NCBI RefSeq assembly: GCF_017745275.1
Contig: NZ_JAGHZS010000001.1
Location: 930,001 to 994,000, forward strand
Origin: Chitinophaga sp.
GTDB taxonomy: Bacteria; Bacteroidota; Bacteroidia; Chitinophagales; Chitinophagaceae
Direction of reading: 5' to 3'
Length of the DNA stretch: 64,000 nucleotides
This document shows, piece after piece, positions 7,840 to 17,382 of the stretch. Within the stretch, counting starts at the first letter, position 1. Each line of letters begins with the position of its first letter. Under the pieces are notes generated by a model, which saw only the letters and a program-made list of their open reading frames with translations, was not told where the DNA came from and did no database searches. The position numbers and the translations under genes were made by a program.

Positions 7840-8925
7840 CTATTTCAGTACTTCCTCCAATTTGGCTTCCAGCTCCTCTCCACGCAGGTTGCGCGCGATG
7901 ATCTTCCCATCAGGGCTCACCAGGAAATTGGAAGGAATAGACTGAATACCGTATTGTACTGCCACTTCGTTTCCCCATCCACGTAAGTCAGATACCTGTG
8001 TCCAGTGGAGGTTATCCTGGCTGATAGCCCTCAACCAGCGATCCCGGTTATCATCCAGCGAAACACCCAGGATGGTAAAGTTCTTATCCTTGTATTTATT
8101 GTAAGCTTTTACCACGTTAGGATTTTCCTGGCGACAAGGGCCGCACCAGCTGGCCCAAAAGTCCACCAGCACATATTTTCCCCTGAAAGAAGAAAGTTTT
8201 ACGGGTTGCCCTTTGGTGTCTGTCTGGGAAAAGTCATCTGCTGCAATGTTGACTGCACTGACTTTCAAACTTTTTATATAGGCGGTTACGCTTTGTCCGT
8301 ATTGTCCGTTTTTAACAGCGGGATCCAGCGAATTGAACAGGCGCTGGAATTCTTCTCCATCCAGCCGCGTCCGTAATTCGTTCATCAGCAACCAGATACT
8401 GGCAATGCTGGCGGGATGGCCTTTGATAAATTCGGTACCGGTTTTAATGACATCCTGGCTGAACTCATCCGCTTTTTTACGAAAAGAATTCTTTGCCGGC
8501 TCATCTTCCGGGTTAACATTTTTAGCGATCAGGTTTAAATCCTGTGCCCGTTTAATCAACGGCTCAAATGCTTTCTGGTACTGTTGCATAGCCTGCGTAT
8601 TCTCATTCCCTTTCACTGCAGATGCAATGGGAAAAGTAGCGAGAGACGTAGTAAAATGCACGGGCTCACTACCGCCTGTTACGAATAACATCGGGTAATT
8701 CACATCCCTCAAAATCAAGGCATATACAGCGGGCTCTTTACCACTTTTTACCTTGAAACTAAACTGGTCATTCTTAATGACTACAGAGTCATCCGGGTTA
8801 TTATCCTGGTCGTCAAAAAGGTATATGGTTTTGCCGTTCCCATTCTTCACAATGCCTGACACCTGCTGGGCATACACTCCTGTGGAAAACAGCCCTACAG
8901 TGGCTAACAGGAAAAATTGTTTCAT
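7840..8925 (-). CDS. TlpA-like thioredoxin with DUF4369-type N-terminal domain, secreted (paralogue)
   Basis: Predicted secreted thiol-disulfide oxidoreductase, 361 aa. Signal peptide MKQFFLLATVGLFSTGVYAQ. The DUF4369-like region (about 22-110) is followed by a helical linker and a TlpA domain with WASWCGPC (Cys261 and Cys264), VSLDDNRDRW, SIPSNFLVSPDGKII and the same LRGEELEAKLEE ending as its downstream paralogue. The two C-terminal domains are very similar while the N-terminal domains have diverged, which suggests a tandem duplication with different partners. First gene of the pair; no clear terminator separates them. Confidence 0.88.
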   Translation of the reverse strand: MKQFFLLATVGLFSTGVYAQQVSGIVKNGNGKTIYLFDDQDNNPDDSVVIKNDQFSFKVKSGKEPAVYALILRDVNYPMLFVTGGSEPVHFTTSLATFPIASAVKGNENTQAMQQYQKAFEPLIKRAQDLNLIAKNVNPEDEPAKNSFRKKADEFSQDVIKTGTEFIKGHPASIASIWLLMNELRTRLDGEEFQRLFNSLDPAVKNGQYGQSVTAYIKSLKVSAVNIAADDFSQTDTKGQPVKLSSFRGKYVLVDFWASWCGPCRQENPNVVKAYNKYKDKNFTILGVSLDDNRDRWLRAISQDNLHWTQVSDLRGWGNEVAVQYGIQSIPSNFLVSPDGKIIARNLRGEELEAKLEEVLK

Positions 8926-9132
8926 TACGAATTATTTTAATTAGTTAGTGGGGTGTAATATACGAAGAGATTTTTAAGGGAGGGACCATGGTTGTTTACC
9001 GCTGATCATATTTTGGGGAGAAGATATCCGTATTTCAGATAATGATGATGAATTTATTGCCATCTGTTACGGGATGAATAATAATTATTAAGCCCGGTGA
9101 TAACCGCATCACCACTATCTGAAAACGTTATT

Positions 9133-9150
9133 AACCCGGAAGATCCGGTT
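9133..9150 (-). terminator. Possible weak terminator at the end of the trp-his operon
   Basis: On the minus strand CCGGA-TCT-TCCGG, overlapping the hisIE stop codon, forms a short stem followed by AATAACGTTTTC. A second small stem, GGTGAT/ATCACC, lies about 25 bases further on. The U-tract is poor, so this is tentative. The rest of the 220-base gap up to the tlpA-like gene shows nothing I recognise. Confidence 0.3.
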
Positions 9151-9745
9151 ATTTATTGTGGCGTTGTTTTAACACCGATATAACATCTGACAACTGGAAT
9201 CCTTTTGCCTGCAAAAGGATCAGGTAGTGAAACAAGAGATCGGCTGACTCATTGAGAAACAGGTCGTCGTTATTATCTTTTGCTTCGATCACTACTTCTA
9301 CCGCTTCCTCTCCTACTTTCTGTGCAATCTTATTAATGCCGCGTGCAAAAAGGCTGGCAGTATACGACTTATCAGTAGGATTGTTTTTCCTATCGGCAAT
9401 GATGCCTTCCAGCGTGGCAAGGAAATCATTGCTGATATTTTGCTCATCCCAGCAGGTATCTGCGCCGGTATGGCATACAGGACCCAGCGGGCTGGCTTTA
9501 ATCAGGATGGTATCCTGGTCGCAGTCCACTTTCAGATCTTTTACGATCAGGAAGTTACCACTCTCTTCTCCTTTCGTCCACAGCCGGTTTTTGGAGCGAC
9601 TGAAAAAAGTCACCTTACTTTCTGCCATGGTTTTTTCCAATGCTTCGCGGTTCATGTATCCCAGCATCAGTACTTTGCAAGTCACGGCATCCTGTATAAT
9701 AGCTGGCACCAGGCCATCGGACGACTTTTGAAAATCTATCTGCAT
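9149..9745 (-). CDS. hisI: Bifunctional phosphoribosyl-AMP cyclohydrolase / phosphoribosyl-ATP pyrophosphatase
   Basis: Catalyses steps 2 and 3 of histidine synthesis: hydrolysis of PR-ATP to PR-AMP, then opening of the purine ring. It is 198 aa long, the usual size of the HisIE fusion. The N-terminal cyclohydrolase domain has the metal site in DCDQDTIL, followed by SPLGPVCHTGADTCW. The C-terminal domain (about 110-198) has the pyrophosphohydrolase helices KVGEEAVEVVIEA and ESADLLFHYLILL. Last gene of the trpEGDCFBA-hisHAFI run, 21 bases after hisF. The cytoplasmic enzyme needs zinc and magnesium. Confidence 0.95.
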   Translation of the reverse strand: MQIDFQKSSDGLVPAIIQDAVTCKVLMLGYMNREALEKTMAESKVTFFSRSKNRLWTKGEESGNFLIVKDLKVDCDQDTILIKASPLGPVCHTGADTCWDEQNISNDFLATLEGIIADRKNNPTDKSYTASLFARGINKIAQKVGEEAVEVVIEAKDNNDDLFLNESADLLFHYLILLQAKGFQLSDVISVLKQRHNK

Positions 9746-9766
9746 GTTAACTTATTTCAGGTATCT

Positions 9767-10522
9767 CTAAAATCTTACGTTCACACCTTTGTTGTAAAGA
9801 AAGGTTTTGAGCGCAGGTATTTCTATTTCTTTGTAGTGGAAGATGCTGGCGGCAAGCGCGGCATCTGCCTGGGCGTTTTGAAATACTTCAACAAAATGCT
9901 CCATATTACCGGCGCCGCCAGAGGCAATTACCGGCACATTGAGGTGCTGCGACAGTTGCCCGGTTATATCCTGGGCAAATCCTTTTTTAGTACCATCGTT
10001 GTTCATGGAAGTGAGCAATATTTCACCAGCGCCGCGGTTCACCGCTTCTTTGGCCCAGTCAAATGCTTTCACGTCCGTTTTCACGCGGCCACCATTCAGG
10101 TATACGTACCAGTCGCCGTCTTCAAAACGGGTATCAATAGCCAATACAACGCACTGGCTGCCGAATTCACGGGCCAGGCGGTCTACCAGCTCCGGATCCT
10201 TGAATGCGGAGGTATTAACGGAGATTTTATCAGCGCCGGATTGCAGTAATACGTTCACGTCTTCTACAGAAGCAATGCCACCACCCACCGTAAATGGAAT
10301 ATTCACGTGACGCGCAATACGCGTTACCAGTTCCGACAATGTTTTTCTTCGTTCATTCGTAGCTGTTATATCCAGGAATACCAGCTCATCAGCGCCCTGA
10401 GCAGCATATAATGCACCCAGTTCTATTGGATCACCGGCATCGCGGATATTCTCGAAGTTGATACCTTTAACGGTACGCCCGTCTTTGATATCCAGGCATG
10501 GTATGATGCGTTTGGTCAACAT
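9767..10522 (-). CDS. hisF: Imidazole glycerol phosphate synthase, cyclase subunit
   Basis: TIM-barrel subunit that, with HisH, converts PRFAR and glutamine-derived ammonia to imidazole glycerol phosphate and AICAR. It is 251 aa, full length. [20 protein letters not shown] carries the catalytic Asp11 region. FTVGGGIAS and [13 protein letters not shown] are the two phosphate-binding loops, and the second catalytic Asp lies in [14 protein letters not shown]. It sits between hisA (12 bases upstream) and hisIE, as in many his operons. Confidence 0.97.
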   Translation of the reverse strand: MLTKRIIPCLDIKDGRTVKGINFENIRDAGDPIELGALYAAQGADELVFLDITATNERRKTLSELVTRIARHVNIPFTVGGGIASVEDVNVLLQSGADKISVNTSAFKDPELVDRLAREFGSQCVVLAIDTRFEDGDWYVYLNGGRVKTDVKAFDWAKEAVNRGAGEILLTSMNNDGTKKGFAQDITGQLSQHLNVPVIASGGAGNMEHFVEVFQNAQADAALAASIFHYKEIEIPALKTFLYNKGVNVRF

Positions 10523-10533
10523 GTACTAATAAT

Positions 10534-11679
10534 TTACAGGAATGTTTTTAATTCATCCATGGAGATGTTACCCTCGTAGATCGCTTTACCAATAATAGCG
10601 CCGCTACAGCCAATTTCCTGCAAGGCTGCCACGTCGCCAATATTACTTACGCCGCCACTGGCCACAAAGTTAATCGCCGGGAAGCGTGCAATGATTTTTT
10701 TGTACAACTCCGTAGAAGGGCCCTGTAATAAGCCATCTTTAGCGATATCAGTACAAAAGATATTGGTAACGCCCTGCGCGATATTGCTCTCCAGGAAATC
10801 GAATACAGACAGCTCCGTTGTTTCCAGCCAGCCACCTACGGCGATTTTCTCTTCCTTCACATCTGCACCCAGAAATATTTTGCCGGCACCATACTGTTTT
10901 ACCCAACTGAAAAATAATTCCGGTTGCTTCACTGCCACACTACCAATGGTAGCCAGGGCAGCACCGCATTCAAATACAATATCAATGTCTTTCCCGGTTT
11001 TAATACCGCCGCCAAAATCCGTTACCAGGCTGGTTTTACCCACAATACTTTCCAGCACTTTCCAATTCACTACCTGGCCTTTTTTAGCGCCATCCAGGTC
11101 TACCAGGTGCAAACGTTTTACACCGATGGCTTCAAATTCCTTTGCCACCTCCAGCGGATGTTCATTGTATACTTTCTGCTGGCTATAGTCGCCCTGGGTG
11201 AGTCTTACACATTTGCCATCAATGATGTCGATGGCAGGGATAATTTCGAAACGTTTAGCTGTCATATTATGCAGGTCCAGCGGCAATTCCATTCTTACAT
11301 ATGAAATTCCGTTCTTTATAAAATAATCGCCTTTTTTTGTATAGCCCAGCTTATCATAAAAGCCAACAGCCGTATCGCGGGCGTTGCACCAGAGCAGCCT
11401 GATGCCCTCTTTTTTGCAGATGCTCACCAGGTGTGCCAGGATGGCTTTTCCATAGCCTTTTCCCTGCGCCGCCGGTAAGGTAGCCAGCTTGCGGAACTGC
11501 GCACTGTCGCGCCCCAGGAACAGGGACACTACGGTCACCATTTGTCCTTGATCAAACATGCCAAAGTGTAAGCCATCGGCATCATGATCTACTTTTACGG
11601 CCGACAATGATTCATTGGGATATAATACATCCCTGCGAAGTTGCAACGTATCATCTGCACTTATCGAACGAATATTCAT
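10534..11679 (-). CDS. hisA: GNAT acetyltransferase-HisA fusion (ProFAR isomerase)
   Basis: A single 381-residue frame. Residues 1-136 form a GNAT N-acetyltransferase domain: RKLATLPAAQGKGYGKAIL is the acetyl-CoA loop (Q-G-K-G-Y-G-K) and GFYDKLGYTKKGDYF the last strands. Residues 139-381 form a complete HisA of 243 aa (IIPAIDIIDGKCVRLTQGDY, TDFGGGIKTGKDI, NFVASGGVSNIGD). HisA isomerises ProFAR to PRFAR. The junction ELPLDLHNMTAKRF has no stop, but the HisA part starts with its own ATG (11265), so internal initiation could also yield free HisA. The substrate of the GNAT domain is unknown. hisH ends one base upstream. Confidence 0.9.
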   Translation of the reverse strand: MNIRSISADDTLQLRRDVLYPNESLSAVKVDHDADGLHFGMFDQGQMVTVVSLFLGRDSAQFRKLATLPAAQGKGYGKAILAHLVSICKKEGIRLLWCNARDTAVGFYDKLGYTKKGDYFIKNGISYVRMELPLDLHNMTAKRFEIIPAIDIIDGKCVRLTQGDYSQQKVYNEHPLEVAKEFEAIGVKRLHLVDLDGAKKGQVVNWKVLESIVGKTSLVTDFGGGIKTGKDIDIVFECGAALATIGSVAVKQPELFFSWVKQYGAGKIFLGADVKEEKIAVGGWLETTELSVFDFLESNIAQGVTNIFCTDIAKDGLLQGPSTELYKKIIARFPAINFVASGGVSNIGDVAALQEIGCSGAIIGKAIYEGNISMDELKTFL

Positions 11680-11680
11680 C

Positions 11681-12274
11681 TCAGAGGTTCAAAAAGTTTT
11701 CAATAATACGGCCGCCGGCTTCTGCGGATTTCTCCGGGTGAAACTGTACTGCGTAGAAATTATTTTTCTGCAGGGCGGCGCTGTAGTTGATCACGTAGTT
11801 GGTAATGGCTACTGTGTCTGTACCTAATGCAGCATAGTAGCTGTGTACAAAGTACATGTAGGCATTTTCCGGTACATGCTCAAACATCACACTGTGTAAG
11901 CCGGTGATATTGTTCCAGCCAATCTGCGGTATTTTAAGCAGGTTTTCTACCGGCGACTGAAAGCGCTTCACGGCAGTATCAAAAACGCCGATGCAGTCGG
12001 TGTCATTTTCTTCCGAATGTTTACACAATAACTGCATACCCAGGCAGATGCCTAATACCGGCTGCTGCAGGTTGGCAATCACCTGGTCCAGCTTTCTTTC
12101 TTTCAGGTACCGCATCGCCGAGCTGGCTTCTCCCACACCGGGGAAAATCACCTTGTCGGCCGACATGATCTCTTCGTGATCATCTGTAACAGTACCGTTA
12201 ACGCCTAAACGCTCCAATGCAAACTGCACAGAGCGGATATTACCGGCGTTGTATTTTATGATAACCGTTTTCAT
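11681..12274 (-). CDS. hisH: Imidazole glycerol phosphate synthase, glutamine amidotransferase subunit
   Basis: Class I glutamine amidotransferase subunit that feeds ammonia to HisF, 197 aa. The nucleophile Cys lies in LGICLGMQLL, and the His-Glu pair in AVQFHPEKS completes the triad. Opening VIIKYNAGNIRSV matches HisH rather than TrpG. The gene begins only 4 bases after trpA ends, so the his segment continues the trp transcription unit directly. Confidence 0.96.
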   Translation of the reverse strand: MKTVIIKYNAGNIRSVQFALERLGVNGTVTDDHEEIMSADKVIFPGVGEASSAMRYLKERKLDQVIANLQQPVLGICLGMQLLCKHSEENDTDCIGVFDTAVKRFQSPVENLLKIPQIGWNNITGLHSVMFEHVPENAYMYFVHSYYAALGTDTVAITNYVINYSAALQKNNFYAVQFHPEKSAEAGGRIIENFLNL

Positions 12275-12278
12275 GTTA

Positions 12279-13052
12279 TTACTGAATTATTCCCGAGATA
12301 AACGTCTTCACCGTTTCATCAATATTCCGGCTATGTTCAATGGCCTTGATAAAGGCAGTTCCTATAATGGCGCCATTGGCATGAGCCGAAGCCGCCTCAA
12401 AAGTAGCTTTATCTTTTATACCAAACCCAATTAATACGGGATTACTGAGCTTCAAATTTTTTAATCGCTCGAAATAAGCCTGCTGGTCTTTCATATCCTT
12501 GTCTTTTCCCGTAGTGGAAGAGGAAGATACTGCATAGATAAATCCTTTGCTCAGGCTATCTATTTTGCGGATCCGGGCTTCACTGGTTTCCGGTGTAACG
12601 AGGAAAATAAGGTGCAGGTTATATTTCTCAAACAGCGGGCGGTATTCATGCTCATATTCCGCCATCGGCAGGTCCGGTACAATAATGCCGTCTACACCTA
12701 CTGCTGCACATTTGGCGCAAAAAGCTTCTACACCGTAAGTGAGCACCGGGTTGAAATATCCCATGAGGATTACCGGTACCTGTATGGTTTCCCGGAAGCC
12801 AGCCAGTTGCTCAAACAACACATGCAGGCTCATACCGTTTTGCAGGGCTTTGGTGCTGCTATCCTGGATAACCGGGCCATCGGCGAGTGGATCGGAGAAA
12901 GGCATCCCCAGTTCAATAAGGTCTGCACCATATTGCTGTAATGCGGTCATTACCGGCAGGGTATCATTTAACTCAGGAAAACCCGCGGTGCAATATATAT
13001 TTAAAACGCCGTGTTGCTTTTTAGCGAACAGTTGGTCAATACGATTTTGCAT
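12279..13052 (-). CDS. trpA: Tryptophan synthase alpha subunit
   Basis: Cleaves indole-3-glycerol phosphate to indole and glyceraldehyde 3-phosphate; indole is channelled to TrpB. It is 257 aa, full length. The catalytic Glu lies in LIELGMPFSDPLADGP and the catalytic Asp in GIIVPDLPMAEYE. The phosphate loop is near GFGIKDKATF. It lies 7 bases after trpB and 4 bases before hisH, with tight operon spacing. Confidence 0.97.
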   Translation of the reverse strand: MQNRIDQLFAKKQHGVLNIYCTAGFPELNDTLPVMTALQQYGADLIELGMPFSDPLADGPVIQDSSTKALQNGMSLHVLFEQLAGFRETIQVPVILMGYFNPVLTYGVEAFCAKCAAVGVDGIIVPDLPMAEYEHEYRPLFEKYNLHLIFLVTPETSEARIRKIDSLSKGFIYAVSSSSTTGKDKDMKDQQAYFERLKNLKLSNPVLIGFGIKDKATFEAASAHANGAIIGTAFIKAIEHSRNIDETVKTFISGIIQ

Positions 13053-13059
13053 AATCCAT

Positions 13060-14268
13060 TTATTTTTTCATGTGACGGATATAGGTATCCAGGTCTTTAT
13101 CCCCACGGCCGGAAAGGCATACTACCACAACATCTTCTTCTTTCAGCGGCAGGTCTTTTAATTTCGCCAGCGCGTGAGCGGATTCCATAGCCGGGATAAT
13201 TCCTTCCAGCAGGCTCAGTTCGTAGGCTGCTGCCAATGCTTCCTCATCGGTAGCTGACAGGAACTGCGCACGGCCTGATTCATACAGATGTGCGTGCATG
13301 GGTCCAATGCCCGGATAATCCAGTCCGGCAGAGATGGAGTAAGGCTCTGTAATCTGTCCGTCGTCGGTTTGCATGAGCAGGGTTTTACTGGCGTGGATAA
13401 TACCAATGGTACCCAGTTGGGTGGTGGCAGCAGAGTGACCGCTATGTACACCATGACCAGCAGCTTCAACAGCCACCAGTTTCACATTCTCCCGGTCCAG
13501 GTAATGGAAGTAGGCACCAGCAGCATTGCTACCGCCACCAATACAGGCCACTACGTAGTTAGGATCTTCACTACCGGTTTTGGCTTTCAATTGTTTCTTA
13601 ATTTCTTCGCTGATCACCGACTGAAGCCGTGCCACCATATCAGGATATGGATGTGGGCCGGCAGCAGTGCCGAGGATATAATGTGTATTTACCGGGTTGT
13701 TGATCCAGTCGCGGATTGCTTCGTTGGTAGCGTCTTTCAGCGTTTTGCTGCCACTGGTAGCTGCTACCACGGTAGCACCCAGCATTTTCATACGCGCTAC
13801 GTTGGGGGCTTGCCTTTCAATATCGATGCTTCCCATATACACCACACATTCCAGGCCCATGAGCGCACACACGGTAGCTGTGGCCACACCGTGTTGTCCG
13901 GCACCGGTTTCCGCTATGATACGGGTTTTACCCAAACGCTTCGCCACCAGGATTTGCCCGATAGTGTTGTTTATTTTATGCGCGCCGGTATGATTAAGGT
14001 CTTCCCGTTTGAGATAAATTTTTGATTTATATTTTTCTGACAAACGTTTCGCGAAATATAGCGGGGAAGGGCGGCCTACGTAGTCTGTTAGCAGTGCTTC
14101 AAATTCCTGCTGGAAAGAAGGATCACTCAGTATAGCCAGGTATTGGGATTGCAACTCTTCTACATTGGGGTACAACATTTCGGGAATGTATGCCCCACCA
14201 AACCTGCCATAATAGCCGTTCTTATCTACCTGATACCTGGAGTTGCCGGTGTTAATTGCAATATCCAT
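13060..14268 (-). CDS. trpB: Tryptophan synthase beta subunit
   Basis: PLP enzyme that condenses indole with serine to give tryptophan, 402 aa. The PLP lysine lies in [15 protein letters not shown] and the phosphate-binding glycine loop in [15 protein letters not shown]. It is of the standard TrpB1 type, consistent with an adjacent trpA. It lies between trpF (6 bases upstream) and trpA. Confidence 0.98.
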   Translation of the reverse strand: MDIAINTGNSRYQVDKNGYYGRFGGAYIPEMLYPNVEELQSQYLAILSDPSFQQEFEALLTDYVGRPSPLYFAKRLSEKYKSKIYLKREDLNHTGAHKINNTIGQILVAKRLGKTRIIAETGAGQHGVATATVCALMGLECVVYMGSIDIERQAPNVARMKMLGATVVAATSGSKTLKDATNEAIRDWINNPVNTHYILGTAAGPHPYPDMVARLQSVISEEIKKQLKAKTGSEDPNYVVACIGGGSNAAGAYFHYLDRENVKLVAVEAAGHGVHSGHSAATTQLGTIGIIHASKTLLMQTDDGQITEPYSISAGLDYPGIGPMHAHLYESGRAQFLSATDEEALAAAYELSLLEGIIPAMESAHALAKLKDLPLKEEDVVVVCLSGRGDKDLDTYIRHMKK

Positions 14269-14274
14269 GACCGA

Positions 14275-14910
14275 TTATTTTATGATTGATGAATGAATTT
14301 GTTTTACAAAAGATTCCACCAGTGCTATGTTTTTCACACCGGGGCTGTCTTCAAATTTACTGTTCACATCCACTGCAAACAGCGCCGGTAAAGGCATCTC
14401 ACTGAAATCCGCGGCCTGATCCGGGCCAATCCCTCCACTCAAAAAGAAGGGATGATCAAATGGATAGGTAGCCAGCAGTTCCCAGTTAAATCGTTCCCCG
14501 GTGCCGCCGTAGCCTTTTACAGAAGCGGTATCAAAGAGGAAATAATCCGTTACGGGAACAAACGGCGCCAGGTCTGCTTCCCAGTTAACGTGATCACCTA
14601 TACGAAAAGCTTTGATCACAGGAACCAGCTCCCGGATGGTGGCACAATACGCCGGTGTTTCATCACCATGCAATTGTACCAGGTCCAGCGCATAGTCGGC
14701 AATGGTGCGTTGTACCTGCTCCAGGGAAGCATTTACAAACACGCCCACCTTTTTGATGCCGGTGGTTTCACGTACCGTTCTTGCGTCTATTTTATTGCCG
14801 GCAAAACGGGGTGATTTCTCATAAAAAATAAATCCTGCATAATCAACGCTGTTAGCTACCAGCGCCTGCAAATCATTTATTTTAGTGATGCCGCAAACTT
14901 TAATACGCAT
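14275..14910 (-). CDS. trpF: Phosphoribosylanthranilate isomerase
   Basis: Isomerises phosphoribosylanthranilate to CdRP, 211 aa. The N-terminal catalytic Cys lies in IKVCGITKINDLQAL. GFIFYEKSPRF, VQLHGDE and FFLSGGIGPDQA are family motifs; the catalytic Asp lies in LFDTASVKGYGGTG. Its presence next to a separate hisA shows that HisA here need not double as TrpF, unlike the PriA enzymes of actinobacteria. It lies between trpC and trpB with gaps of 6 bases. Confidence 0.96.
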   Translation of the reverse strand: MRIKVCGITKINDLQALVANSVDYAGFIFYEKSPRFAGNKIDARTVRETTGIKKVGVFVNASLEQVQRTIADYALDLVQLHGDETPAYCATIRELVPVIKAFRIGDHVNWEADLAPFVPVTDYFLFDTASVKGYGGTGERFNWELLATYPFDHPFFLSGGIGPDQAADFSEMPLPALFAVDVNSKFEDSPGVKNIALVESFVKQIHSSIIK

Positions 14911-14916
14911 AGGTAA

Positions 14917-15717
14917 TTATTTGTTTTCCAGGTCGTGGAGTGTTTGAACAAAATTTTCGAAGGCACGTGCCGGGTCTTCCTGTTTCATGAAATGCTCTCC
15001 GATAAGGAAGCCCTGGAAGCCAGCAGCTTTCAGCGTTACAATAGCAGCCGGATCATTGATTCCACTTTCTGCTACTTTCACTTTATCTGCCGGAATTTTC
15101 GGTGCCAGTTCACAAGAGCGGTTGAAATCCACCTGGAAGGTGATCAGGTCGCGGTTGTTCACACCTACGAGGTGGGTATGTTCCGTAACTTTCTCCAGTT
15201 GTGCTTCACTATGTACTTCCAGCAATACTTCCAGTCCGAGGTTGTGTGCAAAGGTAGCCAAACGGGCTACTTCCGCTGCTTCCAGGCATTCTGCAATCAG
15301 CAGGATCACATCGGCGCCAATGGCCCTGGCTTCGAGGATCTGGTATTCATCTATCACAAAGTCTTTACGCAGAATAGGAATCTGGTTAAAACTGCGGGCC
15401 TGTTGCAGGTCGTCTGAAGAGCCACCGAAGTACTTTTCATCGGTGAGTACAGAGAGCCCTGAAGCGCCGTAACGTGTATACGCAGTAGTTACCTGCTGCA
15501 CGGTTACATCACCATTGATAAGCCCTTTGGAAGGGGAGCGGCGTTTGAACTCAGCAATGATACCGGTTTTTCCGGGCTGCTGCAGGAAATGCCGCAACGA
15601 TAATGTTTCACGGGCAAATCCGGGCGCCTGTTCCAGGTCGGCGGTGCTACGCTGCAGCTTACGGGCAGCTACTTCAATATGCTTATGTGCAACTATTTCT
15701 GCTAAGATATTCTTCAT
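14917..15717 (-). CDS. trpC: Indole-3-glycerol phosphate synthase
   Basis: Closes the indole ring of CdRP, with loss of CO2 and water. It is 266 aa from ATG 15717 (MKNILAEIVAHKHIEVAARK). An upstream ATG at 15744 would overlap the end of trpD and add nine non-conserved residues, so I prefer the internal start. Catalytic motifs: AEFKRRSPSKG (Glu and Lys), RKDFVIDEYQ, GVNNRDL and AESGIND. It lies 10 bases after trpD. Confidence 0.95.
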   Translation of the reverse strand: MKNILAEIVAHKHIEVAARKLQRSTADLEQAPGFARETLSLRHFLQQPGKTGIIAEFKRRSPSKGLINGDVTVQQVTTAYTRYGASGLSVLTDEKYFGGSSDDLQQARSFNQIPILRKDFVIDEYQILEARAIGADVILLIAECLEAAEVARLATFAHNLGLEVLLEVHSEAQLEKVTEHTHLVGVNNRDLITFQVDFNRSCELAPKIPADKVKVAESGINDPAAIVTLKAAGFQGFLIGEHFMKQEDPARAFENFVQTLHDLENK

Positions 15718-15727
15718 AAAAATATAC

Positions 15728-16723
15728 CTACGACTGCAACGCAATCAGATTTTTAAATGCGGTATGTGCCTTGCCGGATTCCAGTGATTCCACTGCGGCG
15801 GCGAAGCAATCCTCATACGAATTATATTTTCCGAGGCTGTACAGTCCCATTGCCGCATTGGCGAATACAACGGAATTCTGTGCCCAGGTACCTTCTCCTT
15901 TCAGGATCTTCATAAAGATCTTAGCGGCTTCCTCTGGCGTATTTCCCCCATAAATATCTTCCTGGTGTACTTTACGTTTACCCAGTTGCTCCGGCGTCCA
16001 GTCCTGCTCTCCTTTGTTGGTGATGACTTTGGTATCGGCAGTCAGTGATATTTCATCGTATCCATCCAGGCTGTGAACAATCACAAACTGCTTATCTGTT
16101 TGCTGGAACAGGTAATTATACACCCTGGCCATTTCCAGGCTATATACGCCTATCAACTGGTGCTTGGCAAAAGCCGGGTTCACCAGTGGTCCGAGCATAT
16201 TGAAAAAGGTGCGGATACCCAGCTGACGGCGGATACCGGCAACATTTTTCAAGGCCGGATGAAACAGTGGCGCATGGAGGAAACAAATGCCTGACGCTTC
16301 CAGTTCCGCTCTCAGTGCCGCATCGTTGTTCTTGAATTTATACCCCAGCAATTCCATGACATTGGAAGCACCGCTTACGGAAGACACGCCATAGTTGCCA
16401 TGTTTGGCCACTTTAGCACCGGCGCCTGCCACCACAAAGCACGACAAGGTAGAAATATTAAAGGTATTTTTTGCATCCCCGCCCGTACCTACGATGTCAA
16501 GTACATCATAACCGTTGAGATTTACAGGTACGCAAAGTTCCAGCAGGGCATCACGGAAGCCCAGCAGCTCATCGATGGTGATGCTGCGCATGAGGAATAC
16601 CGTCATGAAAGCCGCCAGTTCACTTTCATTGTACATTCCTTTGGAGATGCTGATCAGGATATCTTTAGCAGCTTCGCGGCTAAAGGTTTTATGTTCGAAG
16701 AGATAATTAAGAATCTTTTTCAT
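15728..16723 (-). CDS. trpD: Anthranilate phosphoribosyltransferase
   Basis: Transfers phosphoribose from PRPP to anthranilate, 331 aa. It has DIVGTGGDAKNTFNIST (PRPP-binding GTGGD), KHGNYGVSSVSGASNVMELLGY and the anthranilate site around RRQLGIRTFFNMLGPL. It stands alone as TrpD, not fused to TrpG. A gap of 87 bases to trpG, larger than elsewhere in the operon, holds a short heptad repeat (16739-16768). Confidence 0.97.
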   Translation of the reverse strand: MKKILNYLFEHKTFSREAAKDILISISKGMYNESELAAFMTVFLMRSITIDELLGFRDALLELCVPVNLNGYDVLDIVGTGGDAKNTFNISTLSCFVVAGAGAKVAKHGNYGVSSVSGASNVMELLGYKFKNNDAALRAELEASGICFLHAPLFHPALKNVAGIRRQLGIRTFFNMLGPLVNPAFAKHQLIGVYSLEMARVYNYLFQQTDKQFVIVHSLDGYDEISLTADTKVITNKGEQDWTPEQLGKRKVHQEDIYGGNTPEEAAKIFMKILKGEGTWAQNSVVFANAAMGLYSLGKYNSYEDCFAAAVESLESGKAHTAFKNLIALQS

Positions 16724-16738
16724 GATAGCTATTATTGA

Positions 16739-16768
16739 AGCTGTTAGCTTTTAGCAGTTAGTTGTTAG
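16739..16768. repeat. Single-armed heptad repeat between trpG and trpD
   Basis: Four consecutive 7-base units of the pattern GYTnTTA/GCnnTTA: GCTGTTA, GCTTTTA, GCAGTTA, GTTGTTA. They resemble the arms of the hairpin elements at 6516 and 19025 but have no complementary partner here. It could be a decayed or half element, or a chance run in a short spacer. Confidence 0.45.
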
Positions 16769-16810
16769 TGAGATGGATAATTCGCTGTTGATGCAGATGA
16801 TTAGCTGTTA

Positions 16811-17380
16811 CTACAGGCTTAACCAGTTTCTCAAAATCGTTTCTCCCTGCGGGGTGAGTACACTTTCCGGGTGGAACTGTACGCCGCTTACATCGTATTT
16901 ATTGTGCTGCAAAGCCATGATAAAACCTTCCTCATCTTTTGCGGTAATGGTTAATTCCGCGGGGAGCGTAGATTCATCTACTACCCAGGAGTGATAACGG
17001 CCTGCCATTATTTGTTTAGGTAAATGATTAAACAGGCGTCCATCTTCCTTAATGATATTTACTTTGGTAGCCACGCCGTGGTACACTTCTTTCAGGTTGA
17101 TGAGCGAAGCGCCAAAAGCCTGTCCGATGGCCTGTTGCCCGAGGCAAACACCAAAAATGGATTTGGTGGGCGCATATTCTTTGATGAGCGGCAGTAATAA
17201 TCCGGCTTCTTCCGGAATACCAGGACCGGGTGACAAAATAATTTTATCGTAGTCGTTTACTTTCTCTAATGGAATTTCATCATTACGTACCACGGTTACC
17301 TTACCGTTGATGATTTTTTCCACGAGATGAACGAGGTTATAGGTGAAAGAGTCGTAGTTATCGAAAACGAGAATGTTCAT
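16811..17380 (-). CDS. trpG: Anthranilate synthase component II (glutamine amidotransferase)
   Basis: Supplies ammonia from glutamine to TrpE, 189 aa. The nucleophile Cys lies in FGVCLGQQAIG, with SPGPGIPEEAG (oxyanion region) and VSGVQFHPESVLTP (His-Glu). It could also serve aminodeoxychorismate synthase as PabA, since the families are nearly identical; position directly after trpE favours TrpG. Gap to trpE is 2 bases. Confidence 0.94.
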   Translation of the reverse strand: MNILVFDNYDSFTYNLVHLVEKIINGKVTVVRNDEIPLEKVNDYDKIILSPGPGIPEEAGLLLPLIKEYAPTKSIFGVCLGQQAIGQAFGASLINLKEVYHGVATKVNIIKEDGRLFNHLPKQIMAGRYHSWVVDESTLPAELTITAKDEEGFIMALQHNKYDVSGVQFHPESVLTPQGETILRNWLSL

Positions 17381-17382
17381 GA

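Noticed and set aside
11263..11679. Separate GNAT gene ahead of hisA
   Set aside because: There is no stop between the domains, so it is annotated as one fused gene, with internal initiation noted as a possibility.
14275..14910. PriA-like dual HisA/TrpF enzyme
   Set aside because: Separate full-length trpF and hisA are both present with their own catalytic residues.
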